From Alkalimonas cellulosilytica (lineage in GTDB: Bacteria > Pseudomonadota > Gammaproteobacteria > Enterobacterales > Alteromonadaceae), in contig NZ_JAUHLI010000004.1 in assembly GCF_036325985.1 (NCBI RefSeq), positions 184,882 through 248,881 of the forward strand: a DNA stretch of 64,000 nt, written 5' to 3'. Numbering within the stretch: the stretch's first letter is position 1; the number at the start of each line of letters is the position of its first letter. This document shows positions 8,404 through 16,103 of this stretch, piece after piece. Made by a program: the position numbers and the translations under genes. The notes under the pieces were generated by a model. That model was not told the origin of the DNA. It was given only the letters and a program-made list of their open reading frames with translations, and did no database searches.

Positions 8404-9819
8404 ATGAGCAAAGAGATCAAAACGCAGGTCGTGGTATTGGGCGCAGGCCCTGGTGGCTATTCCGCAGCATTCCGTGCTGCCGACTTAGGCCTGGACGTAA
8501 CCCTGGTAGAAGCCCGCAGCACCCTGGGTGGTGTTTGTCTGAACGTGGGTTGCATCCCTTCCAAAGCCTTGTTGCACGTTGCCAAAGTGATCGACGATGC
8601 CAAAGAAATGGCATCCCACGGCGTAACTTTTGGTGCGCCGGAGATTGATCTGGACAAAATCCGTGCTTGGAAAGACAAAGTGGTTGGTCAGCTGACCAAA
8701 GGTCTGGATGGCATGGCGAAGATGCGTAAAGTCAACGTCGTCAACGGTTACGGCAAGTTCACCGGTGCCAACACCCTGCAGGTGGGCGATACCACCATTA
8801 CCTTTGAGCATGCTGTGATTGCTGCCGGCTCTGAGCCAGTATCGCTGCCGTTTATTCCAAAAGACGACGACCGCATCATCGACTCGACCGGCGCGCTGGA
8901 ATTAAAAGACATTCCTGGCGAAATGCTGGTGCTGGGTGGCGGTATCATTGGCCTGGAAATGGGTACTGTGTACCGGGCTCTGGGCTCCAAAGTATCAGTG
9001 GTTGAATTTGCCGACCAACTGGTGCCAGCAGCCGATGCCGATATCGTCAAAGCCTACACCAAGTTCAACAGCAAAAACTTCACCATCATGCTGTCGACCA
9101 AAGTGGTGGGCGTAGAAGCGAAGAAAGATGGCCTGTACGTGACCTTTGAAGGCAAAAACGCGCCAGAAAAAGCGGTTCGTTACGACAAAATTCTGGTGGC
9201 AGTTGGCCGTAAGCCAAACGGCAACCTGCTGGATGCGGCCAAAGCCGGCGTGAACGTGGACGAGCGTGGCTTTATCAATGTCGATAAGCAGCTGCGTACT
9301 AACGTCAAGCACATCCACGCCATTGGTGATGTGATTGGCCAACCGATGCTGGCGCACAAAGCGGTGCATGAAGGTCATGTGGCTGCAGAAGTGATTTCTG
9401 GTATGAAGCATTACTTCGACCCACGTGGCATTCCTTCAGTGGCTTACACCGATCCGGAAATGGCCTGGGTAGGTGTGACCGAGAAAGAAGCCAAAGAGCA
9501 GGGCATCAAGTACGAAGCAGCGACCTTCCCATGGGCAGCTTCAGGCCGTGCCATCGCTTCTGCCCGTACCGAAGGCTTCACCAAGCTGATTTTCGATAAA
9601 GAAAGTCACCGCATTATTGGTGGCGCCATCGTTGGTATCAATGCCGGCGAAATGCTGGGTGAAATCGGCCTGGCCATTGAGATGGGCGCCGATGCCGAAG
9701 ACATCGCCCTGACCGTGCATGCTCACCCAACGCTGAACGAGTCCATCGGCTTAGCCGCCGAAATCTACGAAGGCTCGATCACCGATTTGCCAAACCCTAA
9801 GGCAAAGAAGAAAAAGTAA
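8404..9819 (+). CDS. lpdA: Dihydrolipoyl dehydrogenase
   Basis: FAD flavoprotein that reoxidises dihydrolipoamide with NAD+, shared by the pyruvate and 2-oxoglutarate dehydrogenase complexes. The 471 residues carry the FAD motif GAGPGGYSAA, the redox disulfide GGVCLNVGCIPSK (Cys45, Cys50), the NAD motif GGGIIGLEMG and the catalytic dyad in HAHPTLNE (His441, Glu446). The ATG at 8404 follows AAAGGTATAACG. The basic tail DLPNPKAKKKK is repeated in decayed form about 1 kb downstream (10741–10822). A strong hairpin ends the gene. Confidence 0.98.
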   Translation: MSKEIKTQVVVLGAGPGGYSAAFRAADLGLDVTLVEARSTLGGVCLNVGCIPSKALLHVAKVIDDAKEMASHGVTFGAPEIDLDKIRAWKDKVVGQLTKGLDGMAKMRKVNVVNGYGKFTGANTLQVGDTTITFEHAVIAAGSEPVSLPFIPKDDDRIIDSTGALELKDIPGEMLVLGGGIIGLEMGTVYRALGSKVSVVEFADQLVPAADADIVKAYTKFNSKNFTIMLSTKVVGVEAKKDGLYVTFEGKNAPEKAVRYDKILVAVGRKPNGNLLDAAKAGVNVDERGFINVDKQLRTNVKHIHAIGDVIGQPMLAHKAVHEGHVAAEVISGMKHYFDPRGIPSVAYTDPEMAWVGVTEKEAKEQGIKYEAATFPWAASGRAIASARTEGFTKLIFDKESHRIIGGAIVGINAGEMLGEIGLAIEMGADAEDIALTVHAHPTLNESIGLAAEIYEGSITDLPNPKAKKKK

Positions 9820-9840
9820 TTTTTCTTTAGTAAATCAACT

Positions 9841-9875
9841 AACAAAGGCCGCAAATGCGGCCTTTGTTGTTTCTG
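9841..9875 (+). terminator. Rho-independent terminator after lpdA
   Basis: A 13-bp perfect stem (AACAAAGGCCGCA / TGCGGCCTTTGTT) with a 2-base apex, followed by GTTTCTGTT. It closes the pdh region before the accessory islet. Confidence 0.88.
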
Positions 9876-9948
9876 TTACTTGGTTTTAGAGTGTTGTATG
9901 ATTTTTTATAGTTGCGCTGAATAGGCAGTGTCTTAAAAAAGGATTTTT

Positions 9949-10365
9949 ATGAAGAAACTTCTTGTTGCTTTACTGGTTCTGGCCGGTTTTTACCACTTTT
10001 ACCAGGGCGATAGTGATCAGCCATCGGTAGCTCCAGGAGCTGAAGTCACCCAGTCTGGCAGCAGTGCACAACCGCGCGTGTCTGCACAGCAGTTGGAAAT
10101 GCAAAAAACGCTGCAGCGGATCCAAAGCAATGGCCCTTTTCCGTATGACCGTGATGGCATTACCTTCCACAACCGGGAGCGTTTATTGCCGATTAAACCC
10201 CGAGGTTACTACCGCGAATATACAGTGAATACACCAGGTCTGTCACATCGCGGGCCAAGGCGAGTAGTCACTGGCGGAAATCCGCCGACAGTCTTTTATT
10301 ACACAGAAGATCACTATCAATCCTTTCGTCGCATCAGTGGTGACCTATATGAACGCATTCATTGA
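9949..10365 (+). CDS. Secreted barnase/RNase Sa-like guanyl ribonuclease
   Basis: A 138-residue protein with an N-terminal hydrophobic export signal (MKKLLVALLVLAG), a Ser/Gln-rich linker and a C-terminal microbial RNase domain (about 60–135). The catalytic triad of the family can be placed as Glu90 (REYTV), Arg105 (RGPRRVV) and His122 (DHYQSF). The ATG follows AAAAAAGGATTTTT. The downstream gene, overlapping by 17 bp, encodes a barstar-like inhibitor, so this is a toxin–immunity style pair. The RNase is probably exported; whether for nutrition, defence or competition is unknown. The pair sits between lpdA and a decayed lpdA tail. Confidence 0.88.
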   Translation: MKKLLVALLVLAGFYHFYQGDSDQPSVAPGAEVTQSGSSAQPRVSAQQLEMQKTLQRIQSNGPFPYDRDGITFHNRERLLPIKPRGYYREYTVNTPGLSHRGPRRVVTGGNPPTVFYYTEDHYQSFRRISGDLYERIH

Positions 10366-10714
10366 CCACCCATCTGTGCAGTTGCGGTATGAAGCTGCTC
10401 CGGCCGATGCTGTCTGCCTTGCTTGCGATGGTCGTGTAGATAGAGAAACGATACTTGCCTGCCTTGCCACTCACTTTCAGTTTCCAGATTATTTCGGCAA
10501 TAATTGGGATGCAGTTTATGATCTGTTACTGGATAGAGTGGATGCACTGGCGGTGGACACAGGTTGGCGTTTTAGTTCAGGCTCAGCTGTGCAAACAGAT
10601 CCCGAGGCCATCACCAGCTTTTTGCAGCTGATGCAGGATCTGGTTGATTATGCATCCGACCAAGGGTTCCGATTACAAGTTGAGTTCTATCTGGAGCCCG
10701 GTCAGGCAGAGTGA
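10349..10714 (+). CDS. Barstar-family ribonuclease inhibitor
   Basis: A 121-residue cytosolic protein with the barstar signature FQFPDYFGNNWDAVYDLL, in which the helix-2 Asp and Trp region blocks the RNase active site in characterised barstars. It should protect the producer from the upstream RNase. The ATG at 10349 is preferred over a GTG at 10337; both lie inside the RNase gene, so translation is probably coupled. Confidence 0.88.
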   Translation: MNAFIDHPSVQLRYEAAPADAVCLACDGRVDRETILACLATHFQFPDYFGNNWDAVYDLLLDRVDALAVDTGWRFSSGSAVQTDPEAITSFLQLMQDLVDYASDQGFRLQVEFYLEPGQAE

Positions 10715-10740
10715 CTTACTGGTTACTATCAAAGTAGACA

Positions 10741-10822
10741 CTGCTTGGCTTGAGTACGGTAAAGAATCTATCATTGATTTGCCAATCCCAAAAGCAAAGA
10801 AAAAACTAACCTTTGTTGTTGA
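10741..10822 (+). pseudogene. Decayed duplicate of the lpdA 3' end and terminator
   Basis: The plus strand here reads LEYGKESIIDLPIPKAKKK, closely matching the real lpdA tail AEIYEGSITDLPNPKAKKK; 10775–10804 matches the lpdA end in most bases. CTAAC then CTTTGTTGTT follow, the same two blocks that flank the apex of the lpdA terminator, with the hairpin core missing. This looks like a second, diverged lpdA terminus left by insertion or recombination around the RNase/inhibitor cassette. It is not a functional gene. Confidence 0.65.
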
Positions 10823-10852
10823 TAGAAATTGGTGGTTAAAGTTTTTAAACTG

Positions 10853-11341
10853 CTATTTCGCACTCTCAACGCCTTTTGTCAGAAAAGAACAAGTGAGTTG
10901 GCTTTTCTGGGATTTGCTCAAATCGGTAAGGTAAGCTTGTTCCAAACGAACGTAAATCAAGCTGCTGCCTCTGGCTACTCTGGAAATTGATGCCGGGTTC
11001 GAGCAGGGAAAATAGCCTGCATGCTCGAATCTATTCTTTTGCATGAATGGAATGAGGGAGGCAATCATCACGCTACCAATAAACCAGCTAATCAGCAACA
11101 GGCCTGCATGTCGATAGATAACGCTGGTTTTGTGTTTTAATCCCGTATATTGCACCAGGCTAAGCAGCCAAAAAATAGACATCAGCAGTAAAGCACTTAC
11201 GCCGGAGTCATATGCAATGACCGGTTGCTGCTGTTGCAGCGCTTGCTCTACACGGTAGATATCGTAAATCACATACCCTATGGCGAAGATGGCCAATATA
11301 TTTAAAGAGACAAATATCAATTGTGCAGTTTTAGGCTTCAT
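10853..11341 (-). CDS. Hypothetical three-segment membrane protein
   Basis: I do not recognise this 162-residue protein. Three hydrophobic segments are visible near residues 8–28, 48–68 and 78–100, with a soluble tail of about 60 residues containing GYFPCSNPAS and ARGSSLIYV. The ATG at 11341 is preceded by AAGAGCTTGG. It lies in the AT-richer islet between the lpdA remnant and the YafO-type genes, on the opposite strand to lpdA, and is probably acquired DNA. Confidence 0.6.
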   Translation of the reverse strand: MKPKTAQLIFVSLNILAIFAIGYVIYDIYRVEQALQQQQPVIAYDSGVSALLLMSIFWLLSLVQYTGLKHKTSVIYRHAGLLLISWFIGSVMIASLIPFMQKNRFEHAGYFPCSNPASISRVARGSSLIYVRLEQAYLTDLSKSQKSQLTCSFLTKGVESAK

Positions 11342-11395
11342 CCAAGCTCTTCATTTACCGTGGAATCTTAAGAAGGTTGCATATAATGCGTTGTA

Positions 11396-11680
11396 TCAGA
11401 CTTCTTCCCAAGAGTCTGGACTGACATCATGCTTTTTCCTTGGCCACTCGGGTTCTGAGTCAAAATCAGGCCACGAAATTGGTATTTGCCGGACTAAATC
11501 TTGTAGTGTGACATAGGCTACTACCACACCTTCATACTGTGTTTCCCAGGTACTACCGTTCCAACTAATGAAGTCGAATTCGCCCGCTCCTTTACCATAA
11601 CGTACTGCTACGAAATGTAAGCCTATTTCAGTTGGGTTACCAACTTGCCAGTTTATAGTTTGCATTTTTTGTCTACTCAT
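11396..11680 (-). CDS. Hypothetical protein downstream of YafO-like toxin
   Basis: A 94-residue soluble protein, not recognised. It is rich in Trp and acidic residues (FISWNGSTWE, SWPDFDSEPEWP). Its ATG overlaps the last base of the yafO-like stop codon (TAATG), so it should be translated from the same transcript. Role in the toxin–antitoxin locus unknown. Confidence 0.55.
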   Translation of the reverse strand: MSRQKMQTINWQVGNPTEIGLHFVAVRYGKGAGEFDFISWNGSTWETQYEGVVVAYVTLQDLVRQIPISWPDFDSEPEWPRKKHDVSPDSWEEV

Positions 11681-12075
11681 TAAAACGACTCTCTGAATTT
11701 CTCAGCAATATCAGCAAGTTCAAGCAGGTAAAGTGGCATTGTTCTGTAGGTTTGATGTGCACTCTCAAGGATTGCAATCAACAAGAAGCAGTCACTTTGG
11801 ATAGCACCTTGGCAGTAAATCAATGCTGTGTCACTGGTTTTGTTAAACGAGATCTTATGTATAGTCCAGTTTTTTGATGTCGCATCTTTGATATGAATGT
11901 GTTGCAACCCTGCTTCTTTAACCGCAAATGGGAAGTCATAAGGTACATCACGACCAAACAGTTCTGGTAACTTACCTGTCGCTTTATAGATTTTAAAGTC
12001 ATCTATCAACTTGCTCAATACATGAGAAGGGCTTGTACTCTTTAGACGCTCATGAACAAACACTCTAACTGGCAT
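11680..12075 (-). CDS. yafO: YafO-family type II toxin
   Basis: A 131-residue protein resembling E. coli YafO, a ribosome-dependent mRNA interferase. The conserved core is visible: LPELFGRDVPYD, then HIHIKD and ALIYCQGA followed by FLLIAIL. Its length is normal (132 in E. coli). It is 5 bp downstream of a 55-residue frame on the same strand and 1-bp overlapped by the next gene. E. coli YafO is paired with YafN (97 residues, Phd-like); the upstream frame here is shorter and not obviously related. The toxin assignment rests on motif similarity seen by eye. Confidence 0.82.
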   Translation of the reverse strand: MPVRVFVHERLKSTSPSHVLSKLIDDFKIYKATGKLPELFGRDVPYDFPFAVKEAGLQHIHIKDATSKNWTIHKISFNKTSDTALIYCQGAIQSDCFLLIAILESAHQTYRTMPLYLLELADIAEKFRESF

Positions 12076-12080
12076 TGGCT

Positions 12081-12248
12081 TTAGTCCATCTCAACAATTT
12101 TAAGGAATGGTTTGTCTTTGGGTTGTCTTTGGTAATCCTGTTTCGCGGAGTCTGAGATATTCTTAAGGCACTCAGCGGTCACAACAAAGTTTAGAGACTC
12201 CTTTGTTCGTTGCACTTTTTCGACGATTAATAGCTTTTTCTTTTTCAT
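12081..12248 (-). CDS. Small protein, candidate antitoxin of the YafO-like toxin
   Basis: A 55-residue frame starting ATG AAA AAG AAA AAG at 12248 and ending TAA 5 bp before yafO. The product is basic at its N-terminus (MKKKKLLIVEKVQRTKESLN) and ends PFLKIVEMD. AAGAGG lies 12 bp upstream and a good promoter just above that. Position immediately upstream of the toxin in the same operon is typical of an antitoxin. I do not recognise the family; it lacks clear similarity to YafN. Confidence 0.6.
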   Translation of the reverse strand: MKKKKLLIVEKVQRTKESLNFVVTAECLKNISDSAKQDYQRQPKDKPFLKIVEMD

Positions 12249-12263
12249 GAAATATAAAACCTC

Positions 12264-12292
12264 TTATTAAGTTTTGTTATGATATCAATCAA
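12264..12292 (-). promoter_or_regulatory. Promoter of the YafO-like operon
   Basis: On the minus strand TTGATT (12292–12287), a 17-bp spacer and TAATAA (12269–12264). The palindrome TGATATCA (12280–12287) sits in the spacer and could be the autoregulatory operator. Confidence 0.5.
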
Positions 12293-12495
12293 TTAACTTT
12301 GGTTGAGTATATCTCGTTTCTTATTAGTTAAAAATATGATTTTACTTAAAGGTTAGTGTAAGGGTTATCTTGGCAGACGAGATCATGTGTACTTCTAAGC
12401 TTTGTAACAACTCAGGAAAATCGTTACATATTCGTATGTGCTTTTTCTGTAAAGCCTTGCTAGGGTTGATGGATTCATCTGGTTAGGAGTGTGTT

Positions 12496-13005
12496 ATGCG
12501 CCAACTCAACTGCCCTGGTTACTTCCTTGTTGGTTTGTCCGTGCTGTTTATTACCGCTCAAATGAGTTGGCAGTGGTTGCAAGGGGGCATTAATGCCCAT
12601 CATTTGCTGGCGAACCCAAACCTTCCGGCAGTCTCCGATGCCTGGGGGGTACTAATTATTCTAGTGCTGGCCTGGTTGGCTGCTAAGCGGCTTTCGCAAG
12701 CGCAGAACTCAGCAGCTTTTTGGTATGGGCTTGTACTGGCTTTGGCGTATGGGATGCTGCTAGTTTTATTGTATCTCAATGGTATTAGCCAGCCGGTGGC
12801 GCTGTTATTTTTTGGTACCTACCTGTTAGCACTGCTACTGCCTTTGCACCGCCCGGAAATCGTACTGGGCTATGTGGCGGCGTTAAGTCTGGCCTTTGGG
12901 GCTGTGCTGCCGTTGTTGATGTCGAGCCCGGCCATTTTGATTGCCAGGCTGGCGGCGAAGGGGCGACGCTGGCTGCTGCAGCGCCGGTCACTCAAACAAG
13001 CTTAA
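12496..13005 (+). CDS. Hypothetical polytopic membrane protein
   Basis: A 169-residue protein of about five hydrophobic segments (near residues 10–25, 48–63, 74–92, 100–116 and 122–150) with a short basic tail (KGRRWLLQRRSLKQA) that should face the cytoplasm. Not recognised. The ATG follows GGTTAGGAGTGTGTT, a strong site. Its 3' end overlaps that of the convergent acetyltransferase gene by 14 bp. From 12249 to 12495 I see only the promoter region of the toxin operon. Confidence 0.6.
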   Translation: MRQLNCPGYFLVGLSVLFITAQMSWQWLQGGINAHHLLANPNLPAVSDAWGVLIILVLAWLAAKRLSQAQNSAAFWYGLVLALAYGMLLVLLYLNGISQPVALLFFGTYLLALLLPLHRPEIVLGYVAALSLAFGAVLPLLMSSPAILIARLAAKGRRWLLQRRSLKQA

Positions 13006-13543
13006 GCCGGTACAACACCGCATCCAGCTCACCGAAAGAGTCGTGGTGGCGGTATTTCTTCACAAAGGTCATGCCAAGCTTACGCATCACGCCAATGGAG
13101 CCCAGGTTATCTTCAACCGCAATTGCCGATAAAGAACGCACCTCGGGTTTATTGGCCAGCACGGCTGTGGCGACGGCCTGGGCTGCTTCGCTGGCATAGC
13201 CCTGGCCCCAATAGGCACGCTTAAAGCGCCAGCCAATTTCTACATCGTCTTCGGCAGGTGCATCGGTATCAAAACCCATAGGCCGGATCAGCACCCAGCC
13301 TAAATAGGCCTGATCGCTCAGCCTGCGCAGCTGCCAGATGCCAAAACCAAGTGCTGGATCGAGGTACTTCGCCATGCGGGGTAGCATGGTCTGTTCAATA
13401 TCGGCCATGCTGCTGCGCTTACCGCCATTGAGGTAGCGCATCACTTCTTCGTCCTGATCCACTTCGTACAATAGCTCAGCGTCCTGCATACTAAGCAAGG
13501 TAAAGGTAAGGCGGGCTGTATTTGGTACAGTAAGCATGCTCAT
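12992..13543 (-). CDS. GNAT-family N-acetyltransferase
   Basis: A 183-residue RimJ/RimL-like acetyltransferase: TARLTFTLLSMQDAELLY at the N-terminus, EIGWRFKRAYWGQGYASEAA (the acetyl-CoA loop) and SIGVMRKLGMTFVKKY at the C-terminus. The acceptor could be a ribosomal protein, another N-terminus or a small molecule; the sequence does not say. The ATG at 13543 follows GAGGGGAAC. Confidence 0.85.
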   Translation of the reverse strand: MSMLTVPNTARLTFTLLSMQDAELLYEVDQDEEVMRYLNGGKRSSMADIEQTMLPRMAKYLDPALGFGIWQLRRLSDQAYLGWVLIRPMGFDTDAPAEDDVEIGWRFKRAYWGQGYASEAAQAVATAVLANKPEVRSLSAIAVEDNLGSIGVMRKLGMTFVKKYRHHDSFGELDAVLYRLKLV

Positions 13544-13665
13544 GTTCCCCTCTGTGTGAACTTTGTGTATATTCTAGTGTTTATTTTGGTTCATCTTAAT
13601 GAACATCATCAAATGCTTACCCTGACAGCGAGCTGAAATTTACCGCAATAGCAAGGATAGCCTGT

Positions 13666-13989
13666 ATGCTCTCTAAACAACAATACAGCATGGCGGGATG
13701 GGCTTTCGCCATTTATGGCGGCTCTGGCGTGCTCTGGTTTTTCAACCTACAGCTGTTAGATATCAGCTACCAGCCTTTCTTACATCTGTTGCCGATCCCG
13801 TTCTTGCTGCACGTGAACCTGATACTCATGATTGATTTTTTAACCTTGCTTTGTGGTATCTATTTGCTCAAGCAACATGATTCTGTGCATCGGGTGGCAC
13901 TCCCCGTTGCTATGATAAATTTACTGGCACTACCCATTGGCACCATGGTTGGTGGCTTGTATCTGTGGTTTTACTATAAAAGAGAGTAA
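13666..13989 (+). CDS. Hypothetical small membrane protein
   Basis: A 107-residue protein with three hydrophobic segments (about residues 9–28, 45–68 and 80–100) ending in YYKRE. Unrecognised. AAGGATAGCCTGT precedes the ATG. It is monocistronic as far as can be seen, divergent from the acetyltransferase. Confidence 0.55.
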   Translation: MLSKQQYSMAGWAFAIYGGSGVLWFFNLQLLDISYQPFLHLLPIPFLLHVNLILMIDFLTLLCGIYLLKQHDSVHRVALPVAMINLLALPIGTMVGGLYLWFYYKRE

Positions 13990-14131
13990 GCGCTTTGCGG
14001 CTGGTTGAAGGTTTGTCGTTCTATTCTGTCGTGAACTCTGTTTCAACAAGGCGGTGAAATCTGCTGCTTGAGGTTGTTTGGGTTTATAACTCAGCTACAC
14101 TCAAATCAATCTCATCACTTTGGAAACTATC

Positions 14132-14401
14132 ATGATTATCGACTGCGATCAGCACGATTGGGTAGAAATTTTTTGTTTACGCAAACAGCTGCTGTTGCTG
14201 AATTTGCAGGATGGGACCACGAGGACAGTAAGAGCCGCAGGAACCCGCAATACGGCAGAGCAGGAATACCTTTTGTGTGAAACCGACCGTGGTGAGCAGA
14301 CTATTCCATTGTTGGCGATTGCCAGCATTCAGCCACTGCATGATTGTGGCGAGGCCGATGGTGCAGTGATAACGCTGAAGCTGCAGGAAGGGCCTCAATG
14401 A
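14132..14401 (+). CDS. rof: Rho-binding antiterminator family protein (Rof)
   Basis: An 89-residue protein matching the Rof/YaeO fold: MIIDCDQHDWVEIFCLRKQL, LNLQDGT and the C-terminal IPLLAIASI strand. E. coli Rof binds Rho and inhibits termination. The ATG at 14132 has GGAAA 7 bp upstream; a TTG 12 bp earlier has no site. The stop overlaps the start of mgtC by ATGA, so the two are coupled. Confidence 0.75.
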   Translation: MIIDCDQHDWVEIFCLRKQLLLLNLQDGTTRTVRAAGTRNTAEQEYLLCETDRGEQTIPLLAIASIQPLHDCGEADGAVITLKLQEGPQ

Positions 14402-14952
14402 TGGAGCTGACCGAACTGCTTGATCTCAGCCCACTGGCCTGGCAGGAAATAGCCACGGCATTGTTTTGTGGTTTTGTGATTGGCTTAGAGCGGCAATTGC
14501 GCGGCAAGCCGGCTGGTATTCGCACCTCGATTCTGATTGTGCTCGGCACCTATGTGTTTATTGCCGCCTCGGTGTCGACCAATACTGAAGTAACTGATCC
14601 ATCCCGTATTATCGGCCAGGTGATTACCGGGGTAGGTTTCCTGGGCGCAGGTGTGATGCTGACCCGCGATGGCATGGTATTGGGCGTGACCTCCGCAGCC
14701 ACCATCTGGATGTTGGCTGCCATTGGTGTTTGCATCGGCATTGGTCAGGATGCTGCGGCCATTAAGTTGTCTTTATTGGTGGTGACCGTGCTGGTGGGCA
14801 TTGATGTGCTGGAGAATTCGTCTTCGGCGATGCGTCGGGGTGTGCACCGCAAATACAGTGAATGGACGGAGCGTAACGGCTCCATTTTTAAACGCCGCAA
14901 AAGCGACCGGTTAAAAGCTCCCTGGCAGGATCCGGATAGACCTGGATCCTGA
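14398..14952 (+). CDS. MgtC/SapB family membrane protein
   Basis: A 184-residue inner-membrane protein with about four to five segments and the family motifs FVIGLERQLRGKPAGIRTSI, GVGFLGAGVML and GVTSAATIWMLAAIG. MgtC proteins are linked to growth in low magnesium and to inhibition of the F-type ATPase; the actual role here is unknown. The basic C-terminus (RRKSDRLKAPW) is probably cytoplasmic. It starts in the rof stop codon with GGAAGG upstream. Confidence 0.85.
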   Translation: MMELTELLDLSPLAWQEIATALFCGFVIGLERQLRGKPAGIRTSILIVLGTYVFIAASVSTNTEVTDPSRIIGQVITGVGFLGAGVMLTRDGMVLGVTSAATIWMLAAIGVCIGIGQDAAAIKLSLLVVTVLVGIDVLENSSSAMRRGVHRKYSEWTERNGSIFKRRKSDRLKAPWQDPDRPGS

Positions 14953-15031
14953 CAATAAATCTGACCAGCTGAGTGATATTCCTTGATACACTGACCACCT
15001 ATTTAAACCATTTCGCTACGGAGAAGTGCAG

Positions 15032-15415
15032 GTGTTTGCGGTTGAATTTAAAGTACGTGACTACGAGTGCGATATGCAGGCTATTGTCAATAATGGGGTC
15101 TATTTCAATTACCTGGAGCATGCCCGTCATGAGTTTTTGCACAGCAAGGGCATTGATTTCGCCGAGTTAGCCCGCCAGCAGGTCAATCTGGTGGTGGTGC
15201 GCTCAGAACTGGATTACAAAGCTCCACTACAAAGTGGCGATCTCTTTGTAGTCACGGTCGCGTATGAACCCATCTCCAAATTGCGGTTTGGTTTTCGCCA
15301 GCAGGTGATCCGCAGTCGCGATCAGAAAGTGATGCTGGAAGCTTTGGTGATTGGTACGGCGGTGAATGCCCGAGGGCGACCATTTGTACCTGAAGCATTG
15401 AGCTTGTTAAGTTAA
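15032..15415 (+). CDS. Acyl-CoA thioesterase, hotdog (4HBT) family
   Basis: A 127-residue YbgC/FadM-like thioesterase that would hydrolyse acyl-CoA or acyl-ACP. The signature is YECDMQAIVNNGVYFNYLEH, followed by ARHEFL, with the conserved Asp and Asn pair, then the LDYKAPL strand. The GTG at 15032 is chosen because GGAG lies 8 bp before it; a GTG at 15026 is too close to the site. A hairpin shared with the convergent downstream gene ends it. Confidence 0.82.
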   Translation: MFAVEFKVRDYECDMQAIVNNGVYFNYLEHARHEFLHSKGIDFAELARQQVNLVVVRSELDYKAPLQSGDLFVVTVAYEPISKLRFGFRQQVIRSRDQKVMLEALVIGTAVNARGRPFVPEALSLLS

Positions 15416-15416
15416 C

Positions 15417-15441
15417 ATCAGGGCGGTATTGCCGCCCTGAT
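15417..15441. terminator. Bidirectional terminator
   Basis: A 10-bp perfect stem (ATCAGGGCGG / CCGCCCTGAT) with loop TATTG between convergent genes. The T-tracts are poor, so efficiency is uncertain. Confidence 0.65.
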
Positions 15442-15452
15442 TGATCCATGAA

Positions 15453-15944
15453 TTAACCAATCTGATAGTCCTCACCATCCGGTGCGGTGAATTGTTTTGG
15501 CTCGGCAGCCAACTGGCGGCCATGTACCAGGCTGAACCAGGCTTGCTGTTCGGGCAGTTCCACCTGAATATCGCTGATGCCGGCGGCGTCGCTGTGCTCA
15601 CCGTGGCCCAGGCTGATTTCAACATGGCGGCCGTCTTGTTTGAACACCAGCGCATCCGGCGCGCTTTTGCGACCGCACAGTGCAACAAACTGCCCAGGTT
15701 GTTGCAAACCGGCTTTGCGGCCATCGGCGAAGAATGCCAGCAGATGCTGATAGTACACTTCGTACTGACAGACATCGCGGTGCGAGCCCTCAGTTAGCGG
15801 AAATAATTTATCCAGCAAGCCTTTGGAATACGCCATGACTTGCTGGACATGATGCTCGTTCAGTTGATGGATCTGGCTGATCTCTTGCTGAATCAGCGGT
15901 TGAACATCGCGCTGGGTGGTAGCGGCTTGTGTCATCGTATTCAT
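15453..15944 (-). CDS. Stand-alone malate synthase G-like domain protein
   Basis: A 163-residue soluble protein. Residues about 38–140 resemble an internal domain of malate synthase G (GlcB): LLDKLFPLTEGSHRDVCQY, GLQQPGQFVALCG, ALVFKQDGRHVEI and SDAAGISDIQVE match GlcB segments such as FLDEAAPLESGSHVDA, GLKNAGQFLAF, GLHFEIQID and TDAAGVKDVL. The catalytic barrel is absent, so it cannot be a malate synthase alone. The ATG at 15944 has GAGGAATTGACA upstream; the frame extends to 15989 without a site. It is divergent from an acyl-type XRE regulator linked elsewhere to the glyoxylate and propionate pathways. It may be a regulator, a binding protein or a remnant. Confidence 0.65.
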   Translation of the reverse strand: MNTMTQAATTQRDVQPLIQQEISQIHQLNEHHVQQVMAYSKGLLDKLFPLTEGSHRDVCQYEVYYQHLLAFFADGRKAGLQQPGQFVALCGRKSAPDALVFKQDGRHVEISLGHGEHSDAAGISDIQVELPEQQAWFSLVHGRQLAAEPKQFTAPDGEDYQIG

Positions 15945-16103
15945 TGTCAATTCCTCACTCTCTATCCGTATGGTTTGCCCGTGGTTCATGCCACTGGTGC
16001 TGTCGGGTACCGGCAGGGAGTTATTGCCCTTGCTCGATTTTTAGTCTAGGCTAATTTTCAGAGTAATTTGACAATAAAAATTTTACAGTGTGAATTTTAC
16101 AAA

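Noticed and set aside
10644..10934. 96-residue plus-strand frame after barstar
   Set aside because: It begins inside the barstar gene in another frame and its recognisable part is only the lpdA remnant; no ribosome site.
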